Assembly (NCBI GenBank): GCA_005793345.1
Contig: SXSU01000041.1
Coordinates: forward strand, 1 to 46,473
Source: Bdellovibrionales bacterium
GTDB taxonomy: Bacteria; Bdellovibrionota; Bdellovibrionia; Bdellovibrionales; Bdellovibrionaceae
Direction of reading: 5' to 3'
Length of the DNA: 46,473 nt
Positions 17,334 to 25,941 of the stretch are shown piece by piece. The notes below the pieces were generated by a model. That model made no database searches. It saw only the letters and a program-made list of their open reading frames with translations, and had not been told where the DNA came from. Within the stretch, counting starts at the first letter, position 1. Every line of letters starts with the position of its first letter. The translations under genes were made by a program, and so were the position numbers.

Positions 17334-18034
17334 TGACTAAAATTAATTCAATTGTTAATCCAATATCTGATAGCACAACTGATAAAAACTCAAACAAACT
17401 TCATTTTCCTTTCTTAGTTTTTGAAGGTTTAGATGGTGCAGGAAAAAGCACTCTTATAAATGCAGTCAAAAACTATTTAATTTCAAACTCACATTCAGTA
17501 GTTACAACCAGAGAACCTGGGGGCACAGAACTTGGTGAACAATTAAGAAAACTTATTCTACAAAAAGATGGTGATCACCCCACTCCAAGATGTGAACTAC
17601 TACTTTATGAAGCGATCCGCGCACATCATGTTGATAAACTTATCAAACCTGCCATTGAAAATAAAAATTGGGTACTCTGTGATAGATTTACAGGAAGCTC
17701 AATTGCATTTCAAGGAGGAGGAAGAAGTATTTCAAAAGAAGAAGTTATTTGGCTTAATAAATTTGCCACCTCAAATTTAAAACCAGATTTAACAATATTA
17801 ATCGATATCTCTGAAGAAGAAAGTCGTAAGAGAAGACAAAACAGAGAGTCTTCAAGTGGCGAAAAACAAGATCGAATAGAATCTGAAAATTCAGATTTTC
17901 ATCAAAAAGTTAGAGATTCCTTTTTAGAGCAATCCAAACAAGAAAATTGGCTTGTATTATCAGCCCAAGATACAGTTGAAAAACTTTTAGATAATGTTAT
18001 TTCTAAATTGAAAGAAAAAAAATGGCTAGTTTGA
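17333..18034 (+). CDS. tmk: Thymidylate kinase
   Basis: 233 aa from ATG 17333 (246 aa from the alternative ATG 17294). It phosphorylates dTMP to dTDP in the cytoplasm. FLVFEGLDGAGKST is the P-loop, TTREPGGTELGEQLR the dTMP-binding arginine region, and CDRFTGSSIAFQGGGR the DRY/F and substrate-loop motif. A short Ser/Asn-rich N-terminal extension precedes the domain. Neither start has a strong ribosome site. It overlaps holB by 13 bp, the common tmk-holB pairing. Confidence 0.92.
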   Translation: MTKINSIVNPISDSTTDKNSNKLHFPFLVFEGLDGAGKSTLINAVKNYLISNSHSVVTTREPGGTELGEQLRKLILQKDGDHPTPRCELLLYEAIRAHHVDKLIKPAIENKNWVLCDRFTGSSIAFQGGGRSISKEEVIWLNKFATSNLKPDLTILIDISEEESRKRRQNRESSSGEKQDRIESENSDFHQKVRDSFLEQSKQENWLVLSAQDTVEKLLDNVISKLKEKKWLV

Positions 18035-19005
18035 TTAAGTCGATAATAGGGCATCAAAAAAAACTAGAAATGCTATTATCTGCAATTCAAAATGATCAAT
18101 TGCCACCTCAGTTATTATTTTATGGTCCTCCAGGGATTGGTAAAAAGAAAATTGCGTTTTCAATTGCTCAGGCAATACTTTGTGAACATAAAATAGCATG
18201 TGGCACCTGTTCGTCTTGTATTAGGGTTGCTACAAATTGCAGTGAAAGTTTATTTGTTATTAGCTCCGAAAAAAATTTAATTAAAATTGAAAAAACTAGG
18301 GAAGTCTTAGATTTTCTATCTTTAAAAGCATGGGAGAAAAATCGAGTCATAATCATAGAAGAGGCACATACTTTAAATCCCCAGGCTTCAAATGCTCTTT
18401 TAAAAATTTTTGAAGAACCTCCCGAAAATACTTTTTTTATATTAATCACTCACCGACCAAGATTATTATTAACGACTATTCGTTCGCGCTCTAAAATGGT
18501 TGGATTTCAACCACTCACCATTGAAGAATTAAATAAATTTTCTCAAAATAAAAAAATTATTTTAAATGCAAAAAACTCCAATTTAAAAGAACCTAATCCT
18601 GAATGGATGCTAAGATCAGCACGTGGAAGCATAGAAACATTAGAGACTTTAGAAAATCAAGAATCTACTCAAATAAGAACAGAAGCCGCCACTTATCTTT
18701 TAGAGTTTATCAATCAACCAGATCATTTTTTTACCTCGAACTGGAGAGATAAATTTAAAAATCGCGAAGAAGTTTCGAATATTTTAAATTGGTGGATGGT
18801 TTTTCTAAGAGACTCACTTGTGCCCGAACAATTTATTTTTTCAAAAGATCAAAAAAAATTAATTGATTCCTTAAATCAAATTGAATTCCAAAAAAGATTA
18901 AATATTTTTAAAAAACTACAGGATTCAGACCGTGCATTATGGGGATATCAAGACCCCATTTTAATAATAGAAAATTTATTTATCAGTGGGTTTTATAATA
19001 TTTAA
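18022..19005 (+). CDS. holB: DNA polymerase III delta' subunit
   Basis: 327 aa, clamp-loader subunit of the replicative polymerase. The AAA+ module has FYGPPGIGKKKIA (P-loop), CEHKIACGTCSSC (four-Cys zinc module), IIEEAHTLNPQASNALLKIF (Walker B region), FEEPPENTFFIL and TTIRSRSKM, the SRC-like sensor with Ser in place of Cys. The C-terminal half is divergent and Asn/Lys-rich. Coupled to tmk. Ends 6 bp from the convergent S41 peptidase. Confidence 0.9.
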   Translation: MASLIKSIIGHQKKLEMLLSAIQNDQLPPQLLFYGPPGIGKKKIAFSIAQAILCEHKIACGTCSSCIRVATNCSESLFVISSEKNLIKIEKTREVLDFLSLKAWEKNRVIIIEEAHTLNPQASNALLKIFEEPPENTFFILITHRPRLLLTTIRSRSKMVGFQPLTIEELNKFSQNKKIILNAKNSNLKEPNPEWMLRSARGSIETLETLENQESTQIRTEAATYLLEFINQPDHFFTSNWRDKFKNREEVSNILNWWMVFLRDSLVPEQFIFSKDQKKLIDSLNQIEFQKRLNIFKKLQDSDRALWGYQDPILIIENLFISGFYNI

Positions 19006-19011
19006 TTAAAA

Positions 19012-20763
19012 CTATTTTTCATTCATGCAATCGAGAATCATCTCGGAATATTTTAACTGGTAATCTATTGCAATATTATTTTCTTTTAACTGTTCATAAA
19101 AATAAGATCTTGCAGGATTATTTTTTTCATAAATACATCGATTAACTTGATCAACCTCATTTTGTCGCGTTTCATGCCAAGGAACTTGCTGACTATCTAA
19201 GGGAATTGAATTTGGGTATAATTGTTTTTCTCTCAAATTAAATCGAGCACTTTCTTTTAAGTCAGGCCTCAAAGGCACTTCAAAATTCGGAATTATACCA
19301 ACTGTTTGATTAGATCGCTTTTGATCTGAAATAAAATTAACCCCTGAAGGCTTATTAATTTTAAGCAAACCATCAAATTCAATAGATTCCACTAAAAATG
19401 TTCCTTTGCCATACGTTCTTTCACCAACAGTCCATGCACGTTTATAATCTTGAAGTGCTCCAGCTAAAAGTTCTGATGAACTTGCTGAATCAGAATCAAT
19501 TAAAACAATTAATGGAAGATCTGTTAACTTATCCTCTTTTGAATTATACTCTTTAGGAAAATTATCATTCCAATATTTAAGGGTGGCAATTAACTTTCTA
19601 CCAACAAATAATCCGGCAATACATGTCGCCTCTTCTGAGTATCCTCCAAGATTTTTTCTTAAGTCTAAAATTAAACCAGTAACATTGCTTTTAATTAGTT
19701 TAATCAATTCTTTCTTAACTAATGAGCAAACTTTATCGTCATAAAATGTTTTAAGTGAAATTAATCCAAATTTTTTACTACCAAATTCTAATACCTCTGA
19801 TGATACATTAACAATTGGGAGTTCTGTTCGTGATAAAGAAAATGTTAATTCCTTAAATTTATTTAAAGCAGAACTGGTTTGATCTTTTCTTAAAATATTA
19901 AAATTTAACGGTTTATCTTCTAAACTTTTGAATATATCTTCAACCCTATAAAGATCGTTATCAAAATTACTTATTCCATTAATTCCTGTAATAACATCCA
20001 TGGGTTTTAATCCAGCTTTATCAGCAGAGCTACCTGGAATAATTTTTAAAATTGTTAAAACATTATTTTCAATCTGATATTCAATTCCAATCATAGATTT
20101 ATTCTTCAATAAAGCTTTTGTTTTTTCATTTAAAACTACTTGAGCATGGGGACCAAATACATACTGAAGATATTTATTTATAATTAATTTAGCAGTCTCA
20201 ATTTTAACAGGTATCTCAGTGTTAGTATCAATTTTACTAATTAAAAACTTAAAAGAACCTACAAAATCAACACTATTTTTATTTGGATTGTTATTATTGT
20301 AAATTGCTTTTAATTTATTATAAATTACTAATATGTCATTTGCATGAGTTATTTTATTTTGAGTTCTTTCTACTGAATTTTTTGGAATAAAAGCATTATA
20401 AATATTAAATATACCAATTTTATTTATCAAAGATCCTTTTTTAGAATGCAAATAAATTTCAACACCCTCGGGAATAATTTCCAATCTTGGTGAGACTTTA
20501 TTAGCCAGCTCAACTAAACCAAAGTAGCAACCCATAAAAGATTTTAACTGTGAATTACAATTTAAATTATTTATTAATGCAGGATTAGAAAATAAAAACT
20601 CAGGATTTAGAATATATTCATTAAATTTATTTTGGTTAGAGAAAATTTTAAAAGATTTTAAATAATTAAAATCAAATCCCATTGAAAATTCTGAAGTAAG
20701 TAAACTTAAACTCAGTATAACAATCAATAAATTAAAGTTATTTTTTTTATAATCTAATCTCAT
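19012..20763 (-). CDS. Secreted S41-family C-terminal processing protease
   Basis: 583 aa. Signal peptide (LLIVILSLSLLTSEFS), an N-terminal helical region, a PDZ domain (about 215-300: VLTILKIIPGSSADKAGLKP, DVITGINGI), then the S41 domain. The catalytic Ser is in DSDSASSSELLAGALQDY (about residue 430) and the Lys in GERTYGKGTFLVE (about 455). It cleaves proteins from their C-termini in the periplasm, like Prc/CtpA. It is longer than typical CtpA because of N- and C-terminal extensions. No clear ribosome site precedes the ATG. Probably monocistronic. Confidence 0.88.
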   Translation of the reverse strand: MRLDYKKNNFNLLIVILSLSLLTSEFSMGFDFNYLKSFKIFSNQNKFNEYILNPEFLFSNPALINNLNCNSQLKSFMGCYFGLVELANKVSPRLEIIPEGVEIYLHSKKGSLINKIGIFNIYNAFIPKNSVERTQNKITHANDILVIYNKLKAIYNNNNPNKNSVDFVGSFKFLISKIDTNTEIPVKIETAKLIINKYLQYVFGPHAQVVLNEKTKALLKNKSMIGIEYQIENNVLTILKIIPGSSADKAGLKPMDVITGINGISNFDNDLYRVEDIFKSLEDKPLNFNILRKDQTSSALNKFKELTFSLSRTELPIVNVSSEVLEFGSKKFGLISLKTFYDDKVCSLVKKELIKLIKSNVTGLILDLRKNLGGYSEEATCIAGLFVGRKLIATLKYWNDNFPKEYNSKEDKLTDLPLIVLIDSDSASSSELLAGALQDYKRAWTVGERTYGKGTFLVESIEFDGLLKINKPSGVNFISDQKRSNQTVGIIPNFEVPLRPDLKESARFNLREKQLYPNSIPLDSQQVPWHETRQNEVDQVNRCIYEKNNPARSYFYEQLKENNIAIDYQLKYSEMILDCMNEK

Positions 20764-20801
20764 TCAATGATACTATCAAATTTAAATTAAATAATCACCT
20801 G

Positions 20802-20843
20802 TAAATAAATAGTCGATATGACAGTAAGTGGCCTATTTATTTA
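20802..20843. other. Inverted repeat between S41 peptidase and tatD
   Basis: TAAATAAATAG (20802-20812) and CTATTTATTTA (20833-20843) are perfect 11-bp arms with a 20-nt loop in the divergent gap 20764-20960. A further GAGTTAA direct repeat (20915, 20926) sits near tatD. AT-rich; function unclear. Confidence 0.3.
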
Positions 20844-20960
20844 ATATAGTAATTGGTTAAATAAATTAATTTTATCCATGATTATAACATATATTAATAT
20901 GGAACTTTACACTTGAGTTAACTCTGAGTTAATATGGTTTACCAACGGGAGAAGATAACA

Positions 20961-21746
20961 ATGGAAGCTCAAAATACTACCTGGATAGATGTTCACTGTC
21001 ATTTAGATAAGCTCGAAGATGATGGGGCAGTTTCAATACCTCGAGCCTTTGCAGCTGGGGTTCAAAAAATAATTACAATAGGTACTGGCCCTGAGGATCA
21101 TCCTTTTATTGTTGAAGCTGTAAATAAATGGAGCCCAAATGTATTTGGAACTCTGGGGGTTCATCCTCACGATGCCAATCAATGGACTCCAGAAGTTAAA
21201 AAATATATTGAAGACCATATTCATCACCCCCGAATTGTTGCAGTTGGTGAGATTGGTTTAGATTACTATTACAACCATTCTGATAAAGAAACTCAAATAC
21301 GTGCTTTTCGAGAGCAACTCGAACTTTCAATTACTCATAATATGCCAGTCGAAATTCATACTCGTGACGCAGAAGAAGATACTGTCAAAATTTTAAATGA
21401 TTATAAAGGTCAAGCAAAGGGGCTAATTCATTGCTTTACAGGGACCCAATATTTAGCAGATGAAGTTTTAAAATTAGGTTTTCATATTAGCATCAGTGGA
21501 GTTGTTACTTTTAAAAGTGCCGAGGCCTTGCGTGAGGTTGTTACTTCAATTCCTCTTGACGCAATACATGTTGAAACTGATGCGCCATTTTTAGCCCCAG
21601 TACCTTGCCGTGGTCAGCAAAATAAACCAGAGCTCATATTACATACTGCGGAGAAAGTCGCGCAGTTAAAAGGAGTATCCATTGGAGACTTAAAGGCTCA
21701 GGTTTACAAAAATGCCCTAAAAATTTTTCCGAAACTAAAATCATAA
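20961..21746 (+). CDS. tatD: TatD-family metal-dependent DNase
   Basis: 261 aa, TIM-barrel amidohydrolase-fold nuclease. DVHCHLDKLED gives the first metal His pair, VGEIGLDYYYNHS the Glu, VEIHTRDAEEDT and GLIHCFTGT further His ligands, and HVETDAPFLAPVP the final Asp. ATG at 20961 (MEAQNTTW) is preceded by GGGAG; the upstream ATG at 20934 would add nine residues not expected in the family. The next gene, gap, is 91 bp downstream with its own strong ribosome site. Confidence 0.9.
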   Translation: MEAQNTTWIDVHCHLDKLEDDGAVSIPRAFAAGVQKIITIGTGPEDHPFIVEAVNKWSPNVFGTLGVHPHDANQWTPEVKKYIEDHIHHPRIVAVGEIGLDYYYNHSDKETQIRAFREQLELSITHNMPVEIHTRDAEEDTVKILNDYKGQAKGLIHCFTGTQYLADEVLKLGFHISISGVVTFKSAEALREVVTSIPLDAIHVETDAPFLAPVPCRGQQNKPELILHTAEKVAQLKGVSIGDLKAQVYKNALKIFPKLKS

Positions 21747-21837
21747 TTACATTTTATAGGTGAATTAACTTTTAAAATATGGTTAAACAATCTCAACATA
21801 ATTTTCTATCAAATATTAAATTAAAGGAGATAATACT

Positions 21838-22842
21838 ATGTCTAAAGTTAGAGTCGCTATTAATGGTTTTGGTCGTATTGGAAGAGTTCTTTTCAGAGCA
21901 GGTTTTGAAAAACTTGATATCGTCGCAATCAACGATACTTGTAGTGTGGATACTTCGGCTCATCTTTTAAAATATGATTCAACACATGGTATCTACAATA
22001 AAGACGTAAAAACTGAAGGAAATGCAATTTATGTTGAAGGTAAAAAAATTAATTATACTTCAATTAAAAATCCAGCTGAACTACCTTGGAAGGATTTAGG
22101 AGTTGACCTTGTTTTAGAATGTACCGGCGTATTCAAAAAGAAAGAACAATTTATGGACCATGTTAAAGCGGGCGCTAAAAGAGTTTTAGTTTCTGCTCCT
22201 GCTGATGGTGCTGACTTAACAATTGTATACGGCATCAACCACACTCAATATGATCCAAAAACTCACTATGTGGTTTCAAACGCTTCTTGTACTACAAATT
22301 GTTTATCACCTGTTGCAAAAGTACTTCATGAAACTTTTGGTATAGTAAATGGAGTAATGACAACAATTCACTCTTACACAAATGATCAAAGAATTCTAGA
22401 TCAGGCCCATAGTGATATGAGACGAGCACGCTCTGCTGCTGTTTCAATGATTCCAACAACAACTGGTGCTGCAAAAGCTGTTGGTTTAGTATTACCAGAA
22501 TTAAAAGGTAAAATTGATGGTATTTCTATTCGTGTTCCAACTCCAAATGTGAGCTTAGTGGATTTATCTTTTAATTCTGAAAAAGAAATGACTGTTGAAA
22601 GCATCAATGCGGCTCTCAAAAAAGCTTCTGAAACAACTCTAAAAGGCATCCTTGCATACGAAGAAAAAGAATTAGTAAGTATAGATTTTAATGGTCACAC
22701 TGCGAGTTCTATTATTGATTCTGATTGTACAATGGTTGTTGGTAACAAAACAGCTAAAGTATTTTCTTGGTATGATAACGAAACTGGTTTCTCAAACAGA
22801 ATGGTTGAGTTCGCAGAATACATGTCAAACAAAGGATTATAA
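21838..22842 (+). CDS. gap: Glyceraldehyde-3-phosphate dehydrogenase
   Basis: 334 aa, glycolytic NAD(P)-dependent enzyme. INGFGRIGR is the dinucleotide-binding start. SNASCTTNCLSPV holds the catalytic Cys, and the adjacent HSYTNDQRILDQAHSD plus RRARSAAVSMIPTTTGAAKA are diagnostic. The end WYDNETGFSNRMVEF is typical. AAAGGAG lies 9 nt before ATG. pgk follows 2 bp after the stop, so they form an operon. Confidence 0.97.
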   Translation: MSKVRVAINGFGRIGRVLFRAGFEKLDIVAINDTCSVDTSAHLLKYDSTHGIYNKDVKTEGNAIYVEGKKINYTSIKNPAELPWKDLGVDLVLECTGVFKKKEQFMDHVKAGAKRVLVSAPADGADLTIVYGINHTQYDPKTHYVVSNASCTTNCLSPVAKVLHETFGIVNGVMTTIHSYTNDQRILDQAHSDMRRARSAAVSMIPTTTGAAKAVGLVLPELKGKIDGISIRVPTPNVSLVDLSFNSEKEMTVESINAALKKASETTLKGILAYEEKELVSIDFNGHTASSIIDSDCTMVVGNKTAKVFSWYDNETGFSNRMVEFAEYMSNKGL

Positions 22843-22844
22843 TT

Positions 22845-24062
22845 ATGGCCGCACCTATTGCCTCTAACGGCTTAAAAGGAATCAAAACGATCCGTGATTT
22901 TGATTTACAAGATAAAAAAGTTTTCTTGCGATTGGATCTTAACGTTCCATTAGATAATGGTAAAATCACTGATGAGACCAGAATTTTAGCGAGCCTCCCA
23001 ACTATCAAGTATGCATTAGATCATGGAGCTAAATTAATTTTAGCTTCACATTTAGGTCGCCCTAAAGGACCTGGAGATAAATCTAATAGTTTAGAGCCAG
23101 TCGGAAAAAGATTATCTGAGCTACTAAATATCGAAGTTATGTTAACCGAAGAACCTGATTCTGATGCTACACGAGCTTTAGTAAATAGCTTGAAAAAAAA
23201 TCAGGTTATCTTACTAGAAAATGTTCGTTATCATGCAGGTGAGACTAAAGATGCGCCTGAGTTTGCACAAGCTCTTGCCCCTTTGGTTGATGTTTATATT
23301 AACGACGCTTTTGGTGCTAGTCATAGAGCCCATGCAACTATCCATGCACTACCGCAAATGATTAAAGAAAAGGGAATAGGATTTTTAATTGAGAAAGAAA
23401 TTCAATTTCTTGATCAGTTACTTGTTAACCCTAAAAAACCTTATATTGCGGTATTAGGCGGAGCAAAAGTAAGTGATAAAATAGCTGTCATCGAAAAGCT
23501 TATTGATATAGTTGATGGCTTTGTAATTGGCGGAGCTATGGCTTATACTTTTTTAAAAGCACAAAACATTTCTGTGGGTAAGTCATTAGTTGAAACTGAA
23601 AAACTAAATTACGCACGAGAAATGATTGCTCGAATAGAAGCAAGAAATAAAACCCTTTTACTGCCTGTCGATCATGTCGTTGCAAACAGCATCAAAGATA
23701 CTGCTGGTGAAGTAACTTCTGGAGTCTCAATACCTGAAACACAATTGGGTGTTGATATTGGACCTGCTACTATTAAAATATTTGGCGAAGCAATTAAAAA
23801 TGCAGCTACAGTTTTTTGGAATGGCCCAATGGGAATTTTTGAAACGCCTTCATTTTCAAAGGGTACTTTTGCTATCGCAGAAAAATTAGCTAACTCCAAT
23901 GCTGTAAAAATTGTAGGTGGCGGAGACTCTGCGGCGGCAGCAGAACAATCTGGGTATGCAAGCAAGATGACTCACATCTCTACTGGTGGAGGCGCAAGCT
24001 TAGAATATCTTCAAGGAGATAAGCTTCCAGGATTAGAAGTTTTAAGAGCAAGGACGAAGTAG
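22845..24062 (+). CDS. pgk: Phosphoglycerate kinase
   Basis: 405 aa. It makes ATP from 1,3-bisphosphoglycerate. RLDLNVPLDNGKITDETRI is the N-terminal signature, with ASHLGRPKG, LLENVRYHAGE and INDAFGASHRAHAT for substrate, and FWNGPMGIFE plus KIVGGGDSAAA for nucleotide. Coupled to gap. Ends 31 bp before a strong terminator. Confidence 0.97.
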   Translation: MAAPIASNGLKGIKTIRDFDLQDKKVFLRLDLNVPLDNGKITDETRILASLPTIKYALDHGAKLILASHLGRPKGPGDKSNSLEPVGKRLSELLNIEVMLTEEPDSDATRALVNSLKKNQVILLENVRYHAGETKDAPEFAQALAPLVDVYINDAFGASHRAHATIHALPQMIKEKGIGFLIEKEIQFLDQLLVNPKKPYIAVLGGAKVSDKIAVIEKLIDIVDGFVIGGAMAYTFLKAQNISVGKSLVETEKLNYAREMIARIEARNKTLLLPVDHVVANSIKDTAGEVTSGVSIPETQLGVDIGPATIKIFGEAIKNAATVFWNGPMGIFETPSFSKGTFAIAEKLANSNAVKIVGGGDSAAAAEQSGYASKMTHISTGGGASLEYLQGDKLPGLEVLRARTK

Positions 24063-24093
24063 TCAGTAATTCAAAATTATTACTAAATGTAGA

Positions 24094-24129
24094 AAATGTG
24101 ATTCAAATTTATTTATTTGAATCACATTT
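24094..24129. terminator. Strong intrinsic terminator after pgk
   Basis: AAATGTGATTCAAAT (24094-24108) and ATTTGAATCACATTT (24115-24129) form a perfect 15-bp stem with a 6-nt loop, ending in TTTTT on the plus strand. It ends the gap-pgk transcript and separates it from tpiA. It also lies just beyond the minus-strand peptide gene and may stop that transcript too. Confidence 0.9.
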
Positions 24130-24133
24130 TTAC

Positions 24134-24250
24134 TTAAGTTAACTTAACACAATTTGAAAGTACAATTGAAGTACCAATTTCCAAATTTGACATTCCTGCA
24201 TATGCAATTCCATTAAAAATAACTAAAGCTGTTATAATAATTTTTTTCAT
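24134..24250 (-). CDS. Small secreted peptide, 38 aa
   Basis: ATG at 24250 to TAA at 24134. The product starts MKKIIITALVIFNGIAYA, a textbook signal peptide with an A-Y-A cleavage site, followed by a 20-residue mature peptide (GMSNLEIGTSIVLSNCVKLT) with one Cys. AAAGGTG lies close upstream. It follows the broken gene at 24273-24632 by 22 bp on the same strand, so it may be coexpressed or be the stub of a decayed gene. Not recognised. Confidence 0.45.
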   Translation of the reverse strand: MKKIIITALVIFNGIAYAGMSNLEIGTSIVLSNCVKLT

Positions 24251-24272
24251 GTTCACCTTTCCATAAATTATT

Positions 24273-24632
24273 TTAATTATTTTGTTTTATATCCATTTCT
24301 ATTATGGGAATGGTTGTATCGCTAGTTCCAACTTCTTCACCATGCACATCAGAAGGTTGCTTGTCAGAATTTAACTCTGTTATAACTTTACAGTCTGGTG
24401 AAATACTTTTTGAAATATCAAAACCTGACAATACTTTACCAACCTTAAATACAAATTCACCAGTTATATTTCCTGATGAATCCTTTATAGGACATGTATA
24501 TTTAACTTCGTACTAACTAAAATTATTTGCAACTTGGTGATTACTTTGAATATCACGATCATCAGCCATAATTATTTTGCTGGATAATATAATTAAAGTT
24601 AGCAGTATTAATTTATTATAAATTCTAGACAT
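24273..24632 (-). pseudogene. Secreted small protein gene interrupted by an in-frame TAG
   Basis: From ATG 24632 (AAAAGGA upstream) the frame encodes a signal peptide (MSRIYNKLILLTLIILSSKI...MA) and DDRDIQSNHQVANNFS, then TAG at 24513-24515. The same frame continues uninterrupted for 79 codons (YEVKYTCPIKDSSGNITGEF..., one further Cys in SPDCKV) to TAA at 24273. The continuity argues for a recent nonsense mutation in a 119-codon gene, or less likely for readthrough. Product family not recognised. Confidence 0.55.
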
Positions 24633-24873
24633 AATTATTCCTTTTAAAAAAATTGATATATATATGCACCAAATCTATATGCAAGCGTGCCAACATAAAA
24701 AATAGAAGAATTTTTAGTGAACTTTTAAACAGCTTTATACTTTATTGATTATATAATTAATTAAGATTTTGAGATCTATTTGCTTTTCTATATATAAATA
24801 TTATTTTTACATCTACCAAAAATTGTCTCTGATTGAAGTTTTCTAGGTAAATTAGATTTTCATTTTGATAGAA

Positions 24874-24908
24874 CATACTCCTAAAATGGCGTTAATATTA
24901 GGAGTATG
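24874..24908 (+). other. Hairpin at the start of a small reading frame
   Basis: CATACTCCTAA (24874-24884) and TTAGGAGTATG (24898-24908) form perfect 11-bp arms with a 13-nt loop. The right arm includes an AGGAG and the ATG at 24906, so the stem would hide this start. Between 24633 and 24873 I see only AT-rich sequence with no feature. Confidence 0.5.
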
Positions 24909-25031
24909 GTCTATCCAACCACCAAGGAATTTCAATATGTTAACTCCATTAATTCATTATATAAAGACAAATGTTTTTTATTATTTAGAGCCAGTGAAAC
25001 TGGAACATTTGTAGCACTTAATAAAATTTAA
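24906..25031 (+). CDS. Possible small protein or gene remnant, 41 aa
   Basis: ATG 24906 to TAA 25031 encodes 41 residues with protein-like composition (PTTKEFQYVNSINSLYKDK, then CFLLFRASETGTFVALNKI). The AGGAG is only one base from ATG, too close for normal initiation, so it may be the tail of a decayed gene. Not recognised. Sits in the 1.1-kb segment separating pgk from tpiA. Confidence 0.3.
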   Translation: MVYPTTKEFQYVNSINSLYKDKCFLLFRASETGTFVALNKI

Positions 25032-25117
25032 AAAACTTGGATCTACACAAAATTATTTTTTATTTTTCAAAACTTTTAATTGTATTGTAATAAAAGTTTA
25101 AAGTAAAATTTCCGCAG

Positions 25118-25164
25118 GATATAATCACGCAAGCCTATCAGACAATTAATCATGAACAATTAAT
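25118..25164. repeat. Relic of the palindromic intergenic repeat
   Basis: GATATAATCACGCAAGCCTATCAGAC followed by TTAATCATGAACA matches half of the long hairpin of copy B (13377-13410) with a few changes. The partner arm is missing. It lies just upstream of tpiA and shows that the element decays in place. Confidence 0.45.
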
Positions 25165-25192
25165 ATGATGCGTGTTAAAGGAATAATATAAA

Positions 25193-25936
25193 ATGAAACC
25201 AATTTTGTTTGCTGCCAATTGGAAACTCAATAAAACTCCAACAGAAACTAAAACTTTTTTTACCGATTTTATTTCTAAATGTCCTCAAGATTTGCAAAAT
25301 AAAATTTGTTTTTTTGTACCAGCAACAAGCCTTGAAACAACATCAAATTCTCTTAAGGATAGTGATATTCAATGGGGGTCTCAAAATTGTTATTCAAAAA
25401 TATCTGGTGCATTCACTGGTGAAATTTCTGCAGGCGTTATGAAAGAACTTGGCGCCACTCATATATTAATTGGCCATAGCGAGCGTCGACAATTATTTCA
25501 TGAAAATAACGATGAAATTGCAGGTAAAGGACATTTAATACAAAGCTTATCCCTGACTCCAGTATTGTGTATAGGTGAAACTTTAGAGCAAAGAGATCGC
25601 AATTTAACATTAGGAATCTGTGAGGATCAACTTCGTACTTTTATCGAACAAATTAATCCTGCTCAGCCTTGGGTCATCGCTTATGAACCCGTATGGGCTA
25701 TCGGAACGGGAAGGGTTGCAACTTCTAATCAAGTTAAAGAAGTTCACGATTTCATCCGAAATTTTCTTATTCAAGAGTTGGGTACAGAAGTTGCCCAACG
25801 TATTTGTATTTTGTATGGCGGAAGTGTAAAACCAGATAACGCAAAAGAATTACTTCAACTTGAAAATGTAAATGGATTTTTAGTGGGCGGAGCCTCACTT
25901 GAGGTTGATTCTTTTCTAAAAATTTGTTTATCCTAA
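25193..25936 (+). CDS. tpiA: Triosephosphate isomerase
   Basis: 247 aa, TIM barrel. FAANWKLNK holds Asn/Lys of the active site, ILIGHSERRQLF the catalytic His, AYEPVWAIGTGR the catalytic Glu, and ILYGGSVKPDNA plus FLVGGASLE bind phosphate. AAAGGA precedes ATG. It is the third lower-glycolysis gene after gap-pgk but separated by 1.1 kb and a terminator. The next gene starts 5 bp after its stop. Confidence 0.97.
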   Translation: MKPILFAANWKLNKTPTETKTFFTDFISKCPQDLQNKICFFVPATSLETTSNSLKDSDIQWGSQNCYSKISGAFTGEISAGVMKELGATHILIGHSERRQLFHENNDEIAGKGHLIQSLSLTPVLCIGETLEQRDRNLTLGICEDQLRTFIEQINPAQPWVIAYEPVWAIGTGRVATSNQVKEVHDFIRNFLIQELGTEVAQRICILYGGSVKPDNAKELLQLENVNGFLVGGASLEVDSFLKICLS

Positions 25937-25941
25937 TAAGG

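Noticed and set aside
24304-24516. 70-codon plus-strand frame in the pgk-tpiA gap
   Set aside because: It is antisense to the amber-interrupted minus-strand gene, has no ribosome site, and its residues look like a shadow.
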